From: Rhodanobacteraceae bacterium | Lineage (GTDB): Bacteria > Pseudomonadota > Gammaproteobacteria > Xanthomonadales > Rhodanobacteraceae | DNA: 64,000 bases | Direction of reading: 5' to 3' | NCBI GenBank assembly: GCA_030123585.1 | Contig: CP126120.1 | Span: forward strand, 496,001-560,000 | Part shown: positions 47,759 through 54,991 of the stretch, piece by piece | Position numbering within the stretch: position 1 is the stretch's first letter | How the letters are laid out: the number at the start of each line of letters is the position of its first letter | Notes under the pieces: generated by a model | The model's input: only the letters and a program-made list of their open reading frames with translations | The model's database searches: none | Told to the model about the DNA's origin: nothing | Made by a program: the position numbers and the translations under genes

Positions 47759-47855
47759 CGAAGCGTGCTGGGTGGTTTGCACAACGTTAGCAGCGCCGAC
47801 TGCATCGTCGGACGATCGGTGCGACAATGCGCATCGTGATTGGTTTCCACCACGC

Positions 47856-48020
47856 ATGATGATCGACGAATCTTCAAACCGCTCGGAACCTGCGCCGCCG
47901 CCCGCGCGGGAACCCCAACCGCAACCCGCGCCGCGCGAACGTGCCACGCCGGAAGGTGACGGCCTCGACCCGACGCGTTATGGCGACTGGGAAAAGAACG
48001 GGCGCTGCATCGATTTCTAG
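47856..48020 (+). CDS. Succinate dehydrogenase assembly factor 4 (DUF1674)
   Basis: Short protein of 54 residues. After a disordered, Pro/Arg/Glu-rich start (PAPPPAREPQPQPAPRER) it ends with the DUF1674/SdhAF4 signature GLDPTRYGDWEKNGRCIDF. Family members help protect and mature the flavinated SdhA subunit. Position is strong support: the sdhCDAB genes follow on the same strand from 48396. Its stop codon is inside the first hairpin of the repeat cassette. Confidence 0.88.
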   Translation: MMIDESSNRSEPAPPPAREPQPQPAPRERATPEGDGLDPTRYGDWEKNGRCIDF

Positions 48021-48166
48021 CAGGCTGTTGAAAAACAGCCTGCTAGTGCGGGTCATGGATGACCCGCCGCGGCTCAAACACCGCGAGTGTTTGAGCCCGC
48101 GAAGCCGAGTCCGGACATGTGCCGGACTCGGCGCGTTGAAAAAGTGCGGGAAAGCACTTTTTCAAC
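48017..48166. repeat. Cassette of five consecutive perfect hairpins
   Basis: Five stem-loops follow one another with few bases between: CTAGCAGGCTGTT/AACAGCCTGCTAG with a GAAA loop (48017-48046); GCGGGTCA/TGACCCGC (48048-48067); GGCTCAAACAC/GTGTTTGAGCC (48071-48097); GCCGAGTCCGG/CCGGACTCGGC (48104-48132); GTTGAAAAAGTGC/GCACTTTTTCAAC (48135-48166). All stems are perfect at 8-13 bases. The left end TGTTGAAAAA and right end TTTTTCAACA can also pair across the whole cassette. It lies between sdhAF4 and sdhC. It is probably a mosaic of dispersed palindromic repeats or an RNA structure. Confidence 0.85.
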
Positions 48167-48395
48167 AACCGGTTAGTGTGCAGGGATCGATGCCGCTGCG
48201 GAATCGGCCGTCCGTCGCGCCGACTCCGAGTCGAGGAATGCGATGCTTCGTTTCCGTGGCATCCGCCGCGGACAGGCGTCATCCGCAGTGGCGATCTTCG
48301 CAACGTCCGTGCGTTCATGCGACAATGTGGCGATCATCGGCGCAGCGATTGCCACGGGGACAACGCCGCGCACGCTGTGATAAGGACACGAGGAC

Positions 48396-48818
48396 ATGCC
48401 CACTACACGACCCTTGTCGCCGCATCTAGGCATCTACCGCTGGCGCGTCAACATGCTGCAGTCGACGCTGCACCGTTTGACCGGATTGTTCCTCGTCCTC
48501 GGCGCCCTGCTGGTGACCTGGGGTCTGATCGCGGCGGCCAGCAGCGGCAAGGCGTGGGAGATCTTCGCGGAGTTCTGTGGCAGCTGGATCGGACTGATCC
48601 TGCTGTTCCTGTGGACCTGGTCGCTGCTGTTCCATCTCTGCAACGGCATCCAGCACCTGCTGCGTGACATGGGGCGCAACTTCGGTCCGCCGACGCGGGA
48701 CCGCACCCACAATCCGGTCTACTGGTCTTCGGGGTGGATGGTGATCGCCATCAGCGTGGCGTTGACCGTGCTGGTGTTCGCGCTGCTGGTGCTGCGCATG
48801 AATGGAGGTGCGGCATGA
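48396..48818 (+). CDS. sdhC: Succinate dehydrogenase cytochrome b556 subunit SdhC
   Basis: Membrane anchor of complex II, 140 residues with three transmembrane helices. The family start RPLSPHLGIYRWRVNMLQSTLHRLTG is intact, with Ser and Arg residues of the quinone site, and the haem-ligand His lies in LLFHLCNGIQHLL. Its stop overlaps the sdhD start. The gap 48167-48395 before it shows no gene. Confidence 0.95.
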   Translation: MPTTRPLSPHLGIYRWRVNMLQSTLHRLTGLFLVLGALLVTWGLIAAASSGKAWEIFAEFCGSWIGLILLFLWTWSLLFHLCNGIQHLLRDMGRNFGPPTRDRTHNPVYWSSGWMVIAISVALTVLVFALLVLRMNGGAA

Positions 48819-49228
48819 GTGCGTATCCGGGGCAGGAAGGGTTGCGCGCACCGCTCAAGGTCGCGCGCGGACTGGGTTCCTCGAAGACGGGCGTGCACTA
48901 CTGGTGGCTGCAGCGCGTCACCGCGGTGGCGCTGGTGCCGCTGTCGATCTGGTTCCTGTTCCTGCTGGGCGGGGTCATCCACGCCGACTATTCCGTGGTG
49001 ATGGCCAGCATCGGCCAGCCGGTGCACGCGATTTTCCTGATCGTGTTCGTGGCATGCCTGTTCTGGCACGGCGCGCTGGGGCTGGACGTGATCATCGGCG
49101 ACTACGTGCACACCCGCTGGCTGGAGGTGACGCTGCAGGTTGCGGTCCGCTTCGGCGCGCTGCTGGGCGCGCTGGCCTGCGTGATGGCGGTGCTCGCGGT
49201 CTGGCTGACCGGCACCGCGTATTTCTGA
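48815..49228 (+). CDS. sdhD: Succinate dehydrogenase membrane anchor subunit SdhD
   Basis: Second membrane anchor of complex II, 137 residues, three transmembrane helices. It contains GSSKTGVHYWWLQRVTAVALVPL and LFWHGALGLDVIIGDYVHTR, with the haem and quinone-site His and Asp/Tyr residues in the expected places. It overlaps sdhC by ATGA and precedes sdhA by 52 bases. Confidence 0.94.
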   Translation: MSAYPGQEGLRAPLKVARGLGSSKTGVHYWWLQRVTAVALVPLSIWFLFLLGGVIHADYSVVMASIGQPVHAIFLIVFVACLFWHGALGLDVIIGDYVHTRWLEVTLQVAVRFGALLGALACVMAVLAVWLTGTAYF

Positions 49229-49280
49229 TCGAACCATGCTGACCAAAACATGCTGATCAAACCCGGGACAAGGGACTTCC

Positions 49281-51077
49281 ATGTCTGCTGACAGTTACAA
49301 GGTCGAAACGCATCAATACGACGTGGTGGTGGTCGGGGCCGGCGGCGCCGGGTTGCGCGCCACCATGGGCCTCGCTGCCAAAGGCCTGTCCGCGGCCTGC
49401 GTCACCAAGGTGTTTCCGACCCGTTCGCACACGGTGGCGGCGCAGGGCGGCGTGGCCGCCGCGCTCGGCAACATGGGCGAAGACGACTGGCGCTACCACT
49501 TCTATGACACCGTGAAGGGCGGCGACTGGCTGGGCGACCAGGACGCGATCGAATACATGTGCCGCGAGGCGATCCCCGCGGTCATCGAGCTGGAACATTT
49601 CGGCGTGCCGTTCTCGCGCACGCCGGATGGCAGGATCTACCAGCGTCCCTTCGGCGGCATGACCACGCGTTACGGCGAGGGCGTCGCGCAGCGCACCTGC
49701 GCCGCCGCCGACCGCACCGGCCATGCGATCCTGCACACGCTCTACACCCAGGCGCTGAAGCACGACGCCAGGTTTTTCATCGAGTATTTCGCGACCGACC
49801 TGGTCAAGGATCCGCGCGACGGCCGTATCACCGGCGTGCTCGCGATCGATCTCAACGAAGGCACGCTGCACCTGTTCCAGGGCCACGCGATCGTGCTGGC
49901 CACCGGCGGCTACGGCCGCGCGTACTTCTCGTGCACGTCGGCGCACACCTGCACCGGCGATGGCGGCGGCATGGCGTTGCGTGCGGGCCTGGCGCTGCAG
50001 GACATGGAATTCGTGCAATTCCATCCGACCGGCATCTACGGGTCGGGCTGCCTGATCACCGAAGGCGTGCGTGGCGAAGGCGGTTACCTGACCAACTCGA
50101 AAGGCGAGCGTTTCATGGAACGCTATGCGCCGAACGCCAAGGACCTGGCTTCGCGCGACGTGGTCAGCCGCGCGATCACCGTGGAAATCCGCGAAGGCCG
50201 CGGCGTCGGCGAGCACGCCGACCATGTGCACCTGAACCTGGCGCACCTCGGCGCCGACGTGTTGCACGAGCGGCTGCCGGGAATCTCCGAGACTGCGCGC
50301 ATCTTCGCCGGCGTGGACGTCACGAAGGAACCGATCCCGGTGCTGCCGACCGTGCACTACAACATGGGCGGCATCCCGACCAACTACCACGGCGAAGTGG
50401 TGCAGAAGGTCGGCGGCGACCCCGACGTGGTGGTGCCCGGCCTGTTCGCGATCGGCGAGGCCGCCTGCGTGTCGGTGCACGGCGCCAACCGCCTCGGTTC
50501 CAACTCGCTGCTGGACATCGTGGTGTTCGGGCGCGCGGTCGCCAACCGCTGCGCCGCAATCATCAAGCCCGACACGCCGCACCGCGACCTGCCGGCCGAT
50601 GCGCTGGAACCGGCCTTGACGCGTCTGGACAAGCTGCGCCACGCCGACGGCGGCACGCCGACCGCCGAGTTGCGCGTCAGGATGCAGAAGACCATGCAGG
50701 CCGACGCGGCCGTGTTCCGCACTGCCGAAACGCTGCAACAAGGCTGCACGAAGATCGACGAGGTGTACGCGGGTTTCGGGGACATCCGCGTCACCGACCG
50801 CTCGCTGATCTGGAACTCGGATTTGATGGAAACCTTCGAGCTGGCCAACCTCTTGGGGCAGGCGGTCGCCACCATGCACTCGGCCGCGCAGCGTCCGGAA
50901 AGCCGCGGCGCGCACGCGCGCGAGGACTATCCCGAGCGCGATGACGTCAATTGGATGAAGCACACGCTGGTCAGCGTCGACGAGAAGGGACGCTGCGGCT
51001 TCGATTACCGGCCGGTGCACTCGAACACGATGGACGATGAAGTGGCCACGGTGCCGCCCAAGAAGCGCGTTTATTGA
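49281..51077 (+). CDS. sdhA: Succinate dehydrogenase flavoprotein subunit SdhA
   Basis: Catalytic FAD subunit of 598 residues that oxidises succinate to fumarate. The N-terminal dinucleotide-binding motif is [17 protein letters not shown], the FAD-linked His is H50 in SHTVAAQGG, and the substrate region includes [10 protein letters not shown] and [42 protein letters not shown] is conserved near the capping domain. The C-terminal end ([14 protein letters not shown]) is complete. A repeat element separates it from sdhB. Confidence 0.97.
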   Translation: MSADSYKVETHQYDVVVVGAGGAGLRATMGLAAKGLSAACVTKVFPTRSHTVAAQGGVAAALGNMGEDDWRYHFYDTVKGGDWLGDQDAIEYMCREAIPAVIELEHFGVPFSRTPDGRIYQRPFGGMTTRYGEGVAQRTCAAADRTGHAILHTLYTQALKHDARFFIEYFATDLVKDPRDGRITGVLAIDLNEGTLHLFQGHAIVLATGGYGRAYFSCTSAHTCTGDGGGMALRAGLALQDMEFVQFHPTGIYGSGCLITEGVRGEGGYLTNSKGERFMERYAPNAKDLASRDVVSRAITVEIREGRGVGEHADHVHLNLAHLGADVLHERLPGISETARIFAGVDVTKEPIPVLPTVHYNMGGIPTNYHGEVVQKVGGDPDVVVPGLFAIGEAACVSVHGANRLGSNSLLDIVVFGRAVANRCAAIIKPDTPHRDLPADALEPALTRLDKLRHADGGTPTAELRVRMQKTMQADAAVFRTAETLQQGCTKIDEVYAGFGDIRVTDRSLIWNSDLMETFELANLLGQAVATMHSAAQRPESRGAHAREDYPERDDVNWMKHTLVSVDEKGRCGFDYRPVHSNTMDDEVATVPPKKRVY

Positions 51078-51086
51078 TTGGCTTTT

Positions 51087-51166
51087 TGTAGGAGCCTGCC
51101 TTGCAGGCGACCACGGAGCTTTTGGCCGTGAATAGCGGCTTCGGTCGCGGCTCCCGCCGCTCCTAC
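51087..51166. repeat. Palindromic repeat (TGTAGGAGC...GCTCCTAC type) inside the sdh operon
   Basis: Outer arms GTAGGAGC (51088-51095) and GCTCCTAC (51159-51166) are complementary. Inside lie two smaller hairpins, GCCTGC-CTT-GCAGGC (51094-51108) and CACGG/CCGTG (51112-51130). The sequence between arms includes GGTCGCGGCTCCCGCCGC, typical of dispersed extragenic palindromes of Pseudomonas and Xanthomonas relatives. It fills the 105-base gap between sdhA and sdhB. Confidence 0.75.
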
Positions 51167-51182
51167 GTACAAGGAAACGAAC

Positions 51183-51962
51183 ATGGCTGAATTCACGCTG
51201 CCGAAAATGTCGAAGGTGCAAAAGGGCCGGCATCACGCCGCCAAGCCCGGCGCGAAGAAGGTGCGCAATTTCCGTGTATACCGCTGGGATCCGGATGTCG
51301 GCGAAAACCCGCGCGTGGACACTTACGAGGTCGACGTCACCGGCTGCGCGATGGTTCTCGACGTGCTGCTGAAGATCAAGAACGAGATCGACCCCACGCT
51401 GACCCTGCGCCGTTCCTGTCGCGAGGGCGTGTGCGGTTCCTGCGCGATGAACATCGACGGCGAGAACACCCTGGCCTGCATCAAGGGGCTGGACGAGTTG
51501 CCTGCGGGCGACGTCGGCATCTATCCGCTGCCGCACATGCCGGTGGTCAAGGACTTGGTGCCAGACCTCACGCATTTCTATGCGCAGTACGCATCGATCA
51601 AGCCGTGGCTGCAGACCGAAAGCACGCCCGGCACGCGCGAACGCCTGCAGTCACCGGAAGACCGCAAGAAACTGGACGGCCTGTACGAGTGCATCCTGTG
51701 CGCGTGTTGCTCCACCGCGTGCCCAAGCTACTGGTGGAACCCCGACCGCTTCCTGGGCCCGGCGATCCTGTTGCAGGCCTATCGCTGGATCATCGATTCG
51801 CGCGACGAGGCCACCGGCGAGCGCTTGGACGATCTCGACGATCCGTTCAAGCTGTACCGCTGCCACACGATCATGAACTGCACCAACACCTGTCCCAAGG
51901 GCCTGAATCCGGCCAAGGCGATCGCCGAGATCAAGCAATTGTTGGTCAATCGCACGGTCTGA
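51183..51962 (+). CDS. sdhB: Succinate dehydrogenase iron-sulphur subunit SdhB
   Basis: Electron-transfer subunit of 259 residues linking FAD to quinone. All three clusters can be placed: 2Fe-2S ([16 protein letters not shown] and the later C of ACIKG), 4Fe-4S ([16 protein letters not shown]) and 3Fe-4S ([17 protein letters not shown]). The N-terminal 25 residues are Lys-rich. The ATG at 51183 has AAGGAAACGA upstream. It ends the sdhCDAB core. Confidence 0.96.
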   Translation: MAEFTLPKMSKVQKGRHHAAKPGAKKVRNFRVYRWDPDVGENPRVDTYEVDVTGCAMVLDVLLKIKNEIDPTLTLRRSCREGVCGSCAMNIDGENTLACIKGLDELPAGDVGIYPLPHMPVVKDLVPDLTHFYAQYASIKPWLQTESTPGTRERLQSPEDRKKLDGLYECILCACCSTACPSYWWNPDRFLGPAILLQAYRWIIDSRDEATGERLDDLDDPFKLYRCHTIMNCTNTCPKGLNPAKAIAEIKQLLVNRTV

Positions 51963-52010
51963 TACCGTCGCAACGACACGGGGAGCGTCGTCTTGCCTTC
52001 GATCAAAGCA

Positions 52011-52092
52011 TGTAGGTTGGGCTGAATGCAATGAAGCCCAACAAGTGGGTGCACGACTGCGTTGGGTTTCGCGTTGCTCGGCCCGACCTGCG
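52011..52092. repeat. Imperfect inverted-repeat element (TGTAGGTTGGGC... type)
   Basis: Left arm TGTAGGTTGGGC...GCCCAAC (52011-52042) and right arm GTTGGGTTTCGCG...GACCTGCG (52061-52092) are complementary at roughly 20 of 32 positions, around an 18-base spacer. The sequence matches a family of intergenic repeats often seen in gammaproteobacteria. It lies between sdhB and sdhE. Confidence 0.65.
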
Positions 52093-52162
52093 CGATCGGG
52101 GGAGAAGCTGAGGCATGGCGCCTCCCAATGGCCAAGGGGACCTGTACAGACGCGTGAACGAG

Positions 52163-52426
52163 ATGAGCGCAATCGGTGACGCACGCATGAAGCGCCTGCG
52201 TTGGCGTGCGCGGCGCGGCACCCGCGAACTCGATGCCTTGCTGGGTGGCTGGCTGGATGCGCATGCCGCTTCGATGGACGAGGCGCGATTCGCGGCGTTT
52301 GATGCGCTGCTGGATCAGCAGGATCCCGAACTCTGGGATTGGCTGATGGGTCACGCCGATCCGCCGCGCGCGGACTGGCGCGCGATCGTCGCCGAGATCC
52401 GCCGGCACGCGGGACTCGCGCAGTGA
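52163..52426 (+). CDS. sdhE: FAD assembly factor SdhE (SdhAF2/CptB)
   Basis: Small helical protein of 87 residues that promotes flavinylation of SdhA. The signature RRGTRELDALLGGWLDAH matches the RGxxE motif of the family, followed by FDALLDQQDPELWDWLMGH. The start is uncertain: ATG at 52163 gives the usual short N-terminus, while ATG at 52115 has a stronger ribosome site (GGGGGAGAAG) but adds 16 residues. It overlaps the next gene by GTGA, matching the cptB-cptA order. Confidence 0.88.
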   Translation: MSAIGDARMKRLRWRARRGTRELDALLGGWLDAHAASMDEARFAAFDALLDQQDPELWDWLMGHADPPRADWRAIVAEIRRHAGLAQ

Positions 52427-52887
52427 AGGCGGCGTCGGCGATCGGGTTCGCGTGCCGGACGTCGTGGAGCCTGGTCATCGCGACCATCGTCGTCGCGTTG
52501 CTGGCGATCGTGGCGGTGTGGATCAGCGGTCTGCCGTTCTGGGCACGCATGCTGTCGGTGCCGTGGATCAGTGCATGGGCCGGGGCCGCGCTCGCCGGGT
52601 TGTGGTTCCCGCGCGTTCGTTCGCTGGTCTGGCAGGCCGACGGCACGGCGCGCATCGGCGTGCATGATCGCAGGACCAACCGGACCGAAGAGGTGCAAGG
52701 TGCCGTCCACGCCGCGCGCGTGATGGGGCCGCTGATCGTGCTGGTGCTGCGCTGGCCGCCGCGCGAACGCGCCACGTTGTGGCTGCTGCCCGGCAACCTC
52801 GACGTCGACACCCGCCGGCGCCTGCGGATGCGCCTGGGTGCGGCGGGCAGCGCCGGCCTCGCGTCAGGGAACGCCGACAGCGGATGA
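52423..52887 (+). CDS. YgfX-like membrane protein (CptA type)
   Basis: Protein of 154 residues starting at a GTG that overlaps the sdhE stop. Two hydrophobic segments (about 17-34 and 43-60) are followed by a soluble beta-rich C-terminus (GTARIGVHDRRTNRTEEVQG, VLVLRWPPRERATLWLLPGNL). The layout and position next to sdhE match E. coli YgfX, proposed as the toxin of the cptAB pair. Similarity is weak, so the call rests mainly on topology and synteny. Confidence 0.65.
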   Translation: MKAASAIGFACRTSWSLVIATIVVALLAIVAVWISGLPFWARMLSVPWISAWAGAALAGLWFPRVRSLVWQADGTARIGVHDRRTNRTEEVQGAVHAARVMGPLIVLVLRWPPRERATLWLLPGNLDVDTRRRLRMRLGAAGSAGLASGNADSG

Positions 52888-52968
52888 TGGTCTGAACCGC
52901 TTGCCGCGTTGGCGCTTTTCCGCCACGCTGCGTTGTGGCGTGGGCTTGCGATAGCCGGCACGGCTGCC

Positions 52969-53003
52969 AATCCCGAATCCCGAGTCCCGAGTCCCCAGTC
53001 CCG
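52969..53003 (+). repeat. Tandem heptamer array, five units, before lolC
   Basis: Five consecutive 7-base units: AATCCCG, AATCCCG, AGTCCCG, AGTCCCC, AGTCCCG. The array ends 12 bases before the lolC start codon. A matching inverted array of five heptamers lies at the 3' end of lolC. Confidence 0.8.
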
Positions 53004-53015
53004 GCCTTCCATCGC

Positions 53016-54257
53016 ATGTTCCGACCGCTCGAACTCTTCATCGGCACCCGTTACATCCGCGCCAAGCGGCGCAACCATTTCATTTCCTTCATCAGCGTGG
53101 TGTCGATGCTGGGTTTGATCATCGGCATCACCGCGCTGATCACCGTGATCTCGGTGATGAACGGCTTCGACTTCGAGCTGCGTTCGCGCATCCTGGGCAT
53201 GGTTTCGCAGGCAACGATCACCTCGGTCGGCACCAGCATGCCCAACTGGCAGCAGGCGCTTGCGATCGCCGAACAGAATCCGCACGTGAAGGGAGCGGCG
53301 CCCTATGTCGAGCGCGAGGCTTACCTGAGCGGCAACGCCGCCAGCCAGGGCGCGATCGTGCGCGGCATCCTGCCGGACCAGGAACCCAAGGTGGCCGACA
53401 TCGGTTCCAAGATGATCGCCGGCAATCTGTCGGCACTCACGCCGGGTTCGTGGGGCATCGTGCTGGGGCGGGATCTCGCGCTGACGCTGGGCGTCAACGT
53501 CGGCGACAAGGTGGTGGTGACGGCCAGCATCAGCGCTTCGCCGATCGGCGCATTGCCGCGATTGAAGCGATTCACGGTCGTCGGCATCTTCGAGGCCGGC
53601 ATGCAGGAATACGACTCCGGCCTCGCGATCGTCAACATGCACGACGCCGAAACGCTGTACCAGATGAGCGGACCCAGCGGCATCCGCCTGAAGCTGGATG
53701 ACCTGTTCGTCGCGAACAAGGTGGCGGCGACGCTCGCCGACAAGCTGGGCGACGCCTACCGCGTCCAGGGCTGGATGCAGCAGCACGCCAACTTCTTCAA
53801 GGCCATCGCGATGGAAAAGATCGTGATGTTCATCATCCTGTCGCTGATCGTCGCGGTGGCGGCGTTCAACCTGGTGTCCTCGCTGGTGATGCTGGTCACC
53901 GACAAGCAGTCGGACATCGCGATCCTGCGCACGCTGGGCGCGACGCCGCGCTCGATCATGGGCGTGTTCATGATCCAGGGCATGCTGATCGGCCTGATGG
54001 GCATCGTGATCGGCACGGTGTGCGGCGTGGCGCTGGCGATCAACGTGCCGGCGATCGTGGATGGCATCCAGAACCTCACCGGCTACCAGTTCCTGCCGGA
54101 GTCGGTGTATTACATCAACAACGTGCCGAGCAAGCTGGAATGGAGCAACGTCGGCTGGATCACCGGCATGGCCTTCCTGTTCTCGCTGCTGGCGACGATC
54201 TATCCCGCATGGCGGGCGTCGCGCACGCAGCCGGCGGAGGCGTTGCGTTATGAATAG
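53016..54257 (+). CDS. lolC: Lipoprotein-releasing ABC transporter permease LolC/LolE
   Basis: Inner-membrane subunit that extracts lipoproteins for transfer to LolA. The 413-residue protein has one N-terminal helix (about 22-48, [17 protein letters not shown]), a large periplasmic domain and three C-terminal helices, the MacB/FtsX topology. Typical segments are [41 protein letters not shown] and the final [17 protein letters not shown]. Only one permease gene is present here beside lolD, so it may form a homodimer (LolF-like). It overlaps lolD by 8 bases. Confidence 0.93.
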   Translation: MFRPLELFIGTRYIRAKRRNHFISFISVVSMLGLIIGITALITVISVMNGFDFELRSRILGMVSQATITSVGTSMPNWQQALAIAEQNPHVKGAAPYVEREAYLSGNAASQGAIVRGILPDQEPKVADIGSKMIAGNLSALTPGSWGIVLGRDLALTLGVNVGDKVVVTASISASPIGALPRLKRFTVVGIFEAGMQEYDSGLAIVNMHDAETLYQMSGPSGIRLKLDDLFVANKVAATLADKLGDAYRVQGWMQQHANFFKAIAMEKIVMFIILSLIVAVAAFNLVSSLVMLVTDKQSDIAILRTLGATPRSIMGVFMIQGMLIGLMGIVIGTVCGVALAINVPAIVDGIQNLTGYQFLPESVYYINNVPSKLEWSNVGWITGMAFLFSLLATIYPAWRASRTQPAEALRYE

Positions 54258-54984
54258 CCGGGAATCGGGAATCGGGAATCGGAAATCGGAAAGCAACGGC
54301 GCCGTGCTGCGCGCCAGCCACATCGCCAAGACCTACAGGGAAGGCAAGTTGCGCACGCCGGTGCTGCACGATGCGAGCTTCGATCTCGCGCGCGGCGAAA
54401 CGCTGGCGATCGTGGGCGCCTCGGGTTCGGGCAAGAGCACCTTGTTGCACATCGTGGGCGGGCTGGATACGCCGAGCAAGGGTTCGGTCGAACTGGAAGG
54501 GCTCGAGTTGTCGAGGCTGCCCGATGCCGAACGCGGGCGGGTGCGCAACCGCTCGCTCGGATTCGTCTACCAGTTCCACCACCTGCTGCCGGAATTCACC
54601 GCGCTGGAGAACGTCGCGATGCCGCTGCTGATCCGCGGCACGCCGATTCCGCAGGCGCGCGATCAGGCGAAGGCGCTGCTGGAACGCGTGGGCCTGGGCC
54701 ATCGGCTGGAACACAAGCCCGGCGAGTTGTCCGGCGGCGAGCGCCAGCGCTGCGCGATGGCGCGCGCGCTGGTGACGCGACCCGCCTGCGTGCTGGCCGA
54801 CGAGCCCACCGGCAACCTCGACGAACAGAATGCCGCGGCGTTGTACGCATTGATGCTGGAACTGAATCGAGAGATCGGCACCAGCATCGTGCTGGTCACC
54901 CACGACCGCAATCTCGCCCGACGCATGGATCGCGTGCTGGAACTGACGGGCGGGGTCCTGCAACCGATGCCGCACGACGGCTGA
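54250..54984 (+). CDS. lolD: Lipoprotein-releasing ABC transporter ATPase LolD
   Basis: ATPase partner of LolC, 244 residues, with Walker [10 protein letters not shown], signature LSGGERQR, Walker [12 protein letters not shown] and the switch His in LVTHDRN. Residues 4-15 ([12 protein letters not shown]) are encoded by the tandem heptamer array and are not part of the ABC fold, which begins near residue 18 ([16 protein letters not shown]). The start overlaps the lolC stop, so translation is coupled. Confidence 0.95.
   Translation: MNSRESGIGNRKSESNGAVLRASHIAKTYREGKLRTPVLHDASFDLARGETLAIVGASGSGKSTLLHIVGGLDTPSKGSVELEGLELSRLPDAERGRVRNRSLGFVYQFHHLLPEFTALENVAMPLLIRGTPIPQARDQAKALLERVGLGHRLEHKPGELSGGERQRCAMARALVTRPACVLADEPTGNLDEQNAAALYALMLELNREIGTSIVLVTHDRNLARRMDRVLELTGGVLQPMPHDG
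54259..54293 (-). repeat. Tandem heptamer array, five units, within the start of lolD
   Basis: Units read CGGGAAT, CGGGAAT, CGGGAAT, CGGAAAT, CGGAAAG. On the reverse strand these are ATTCCCG-like and close to the AATCCCG units before lolC, so the two arrays flank lolC as inverted copies. This one is translated as codons 4-15 of lolD. Confidence 0.8.
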
Positions 54985-54991
54985 AACGGGA

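Noticed and set aside
48176..48395. Forward frame between the hairpin cassette and sdhC
   Set aside because: It runs out of frame through sdhC and has no recognised features; the gap shows no gene.
52969..53003. Possible CRISPR-like array before lolC
   Set aside because: Units are 7 bases with no spacers, so it is a simple tandem repeat.
51651..54329. Reverse-strand open frame of 892 codons
   Set aside because: Crosses several well-supported forward genes (sdhB, sdhE, lolC); translation has no family features.
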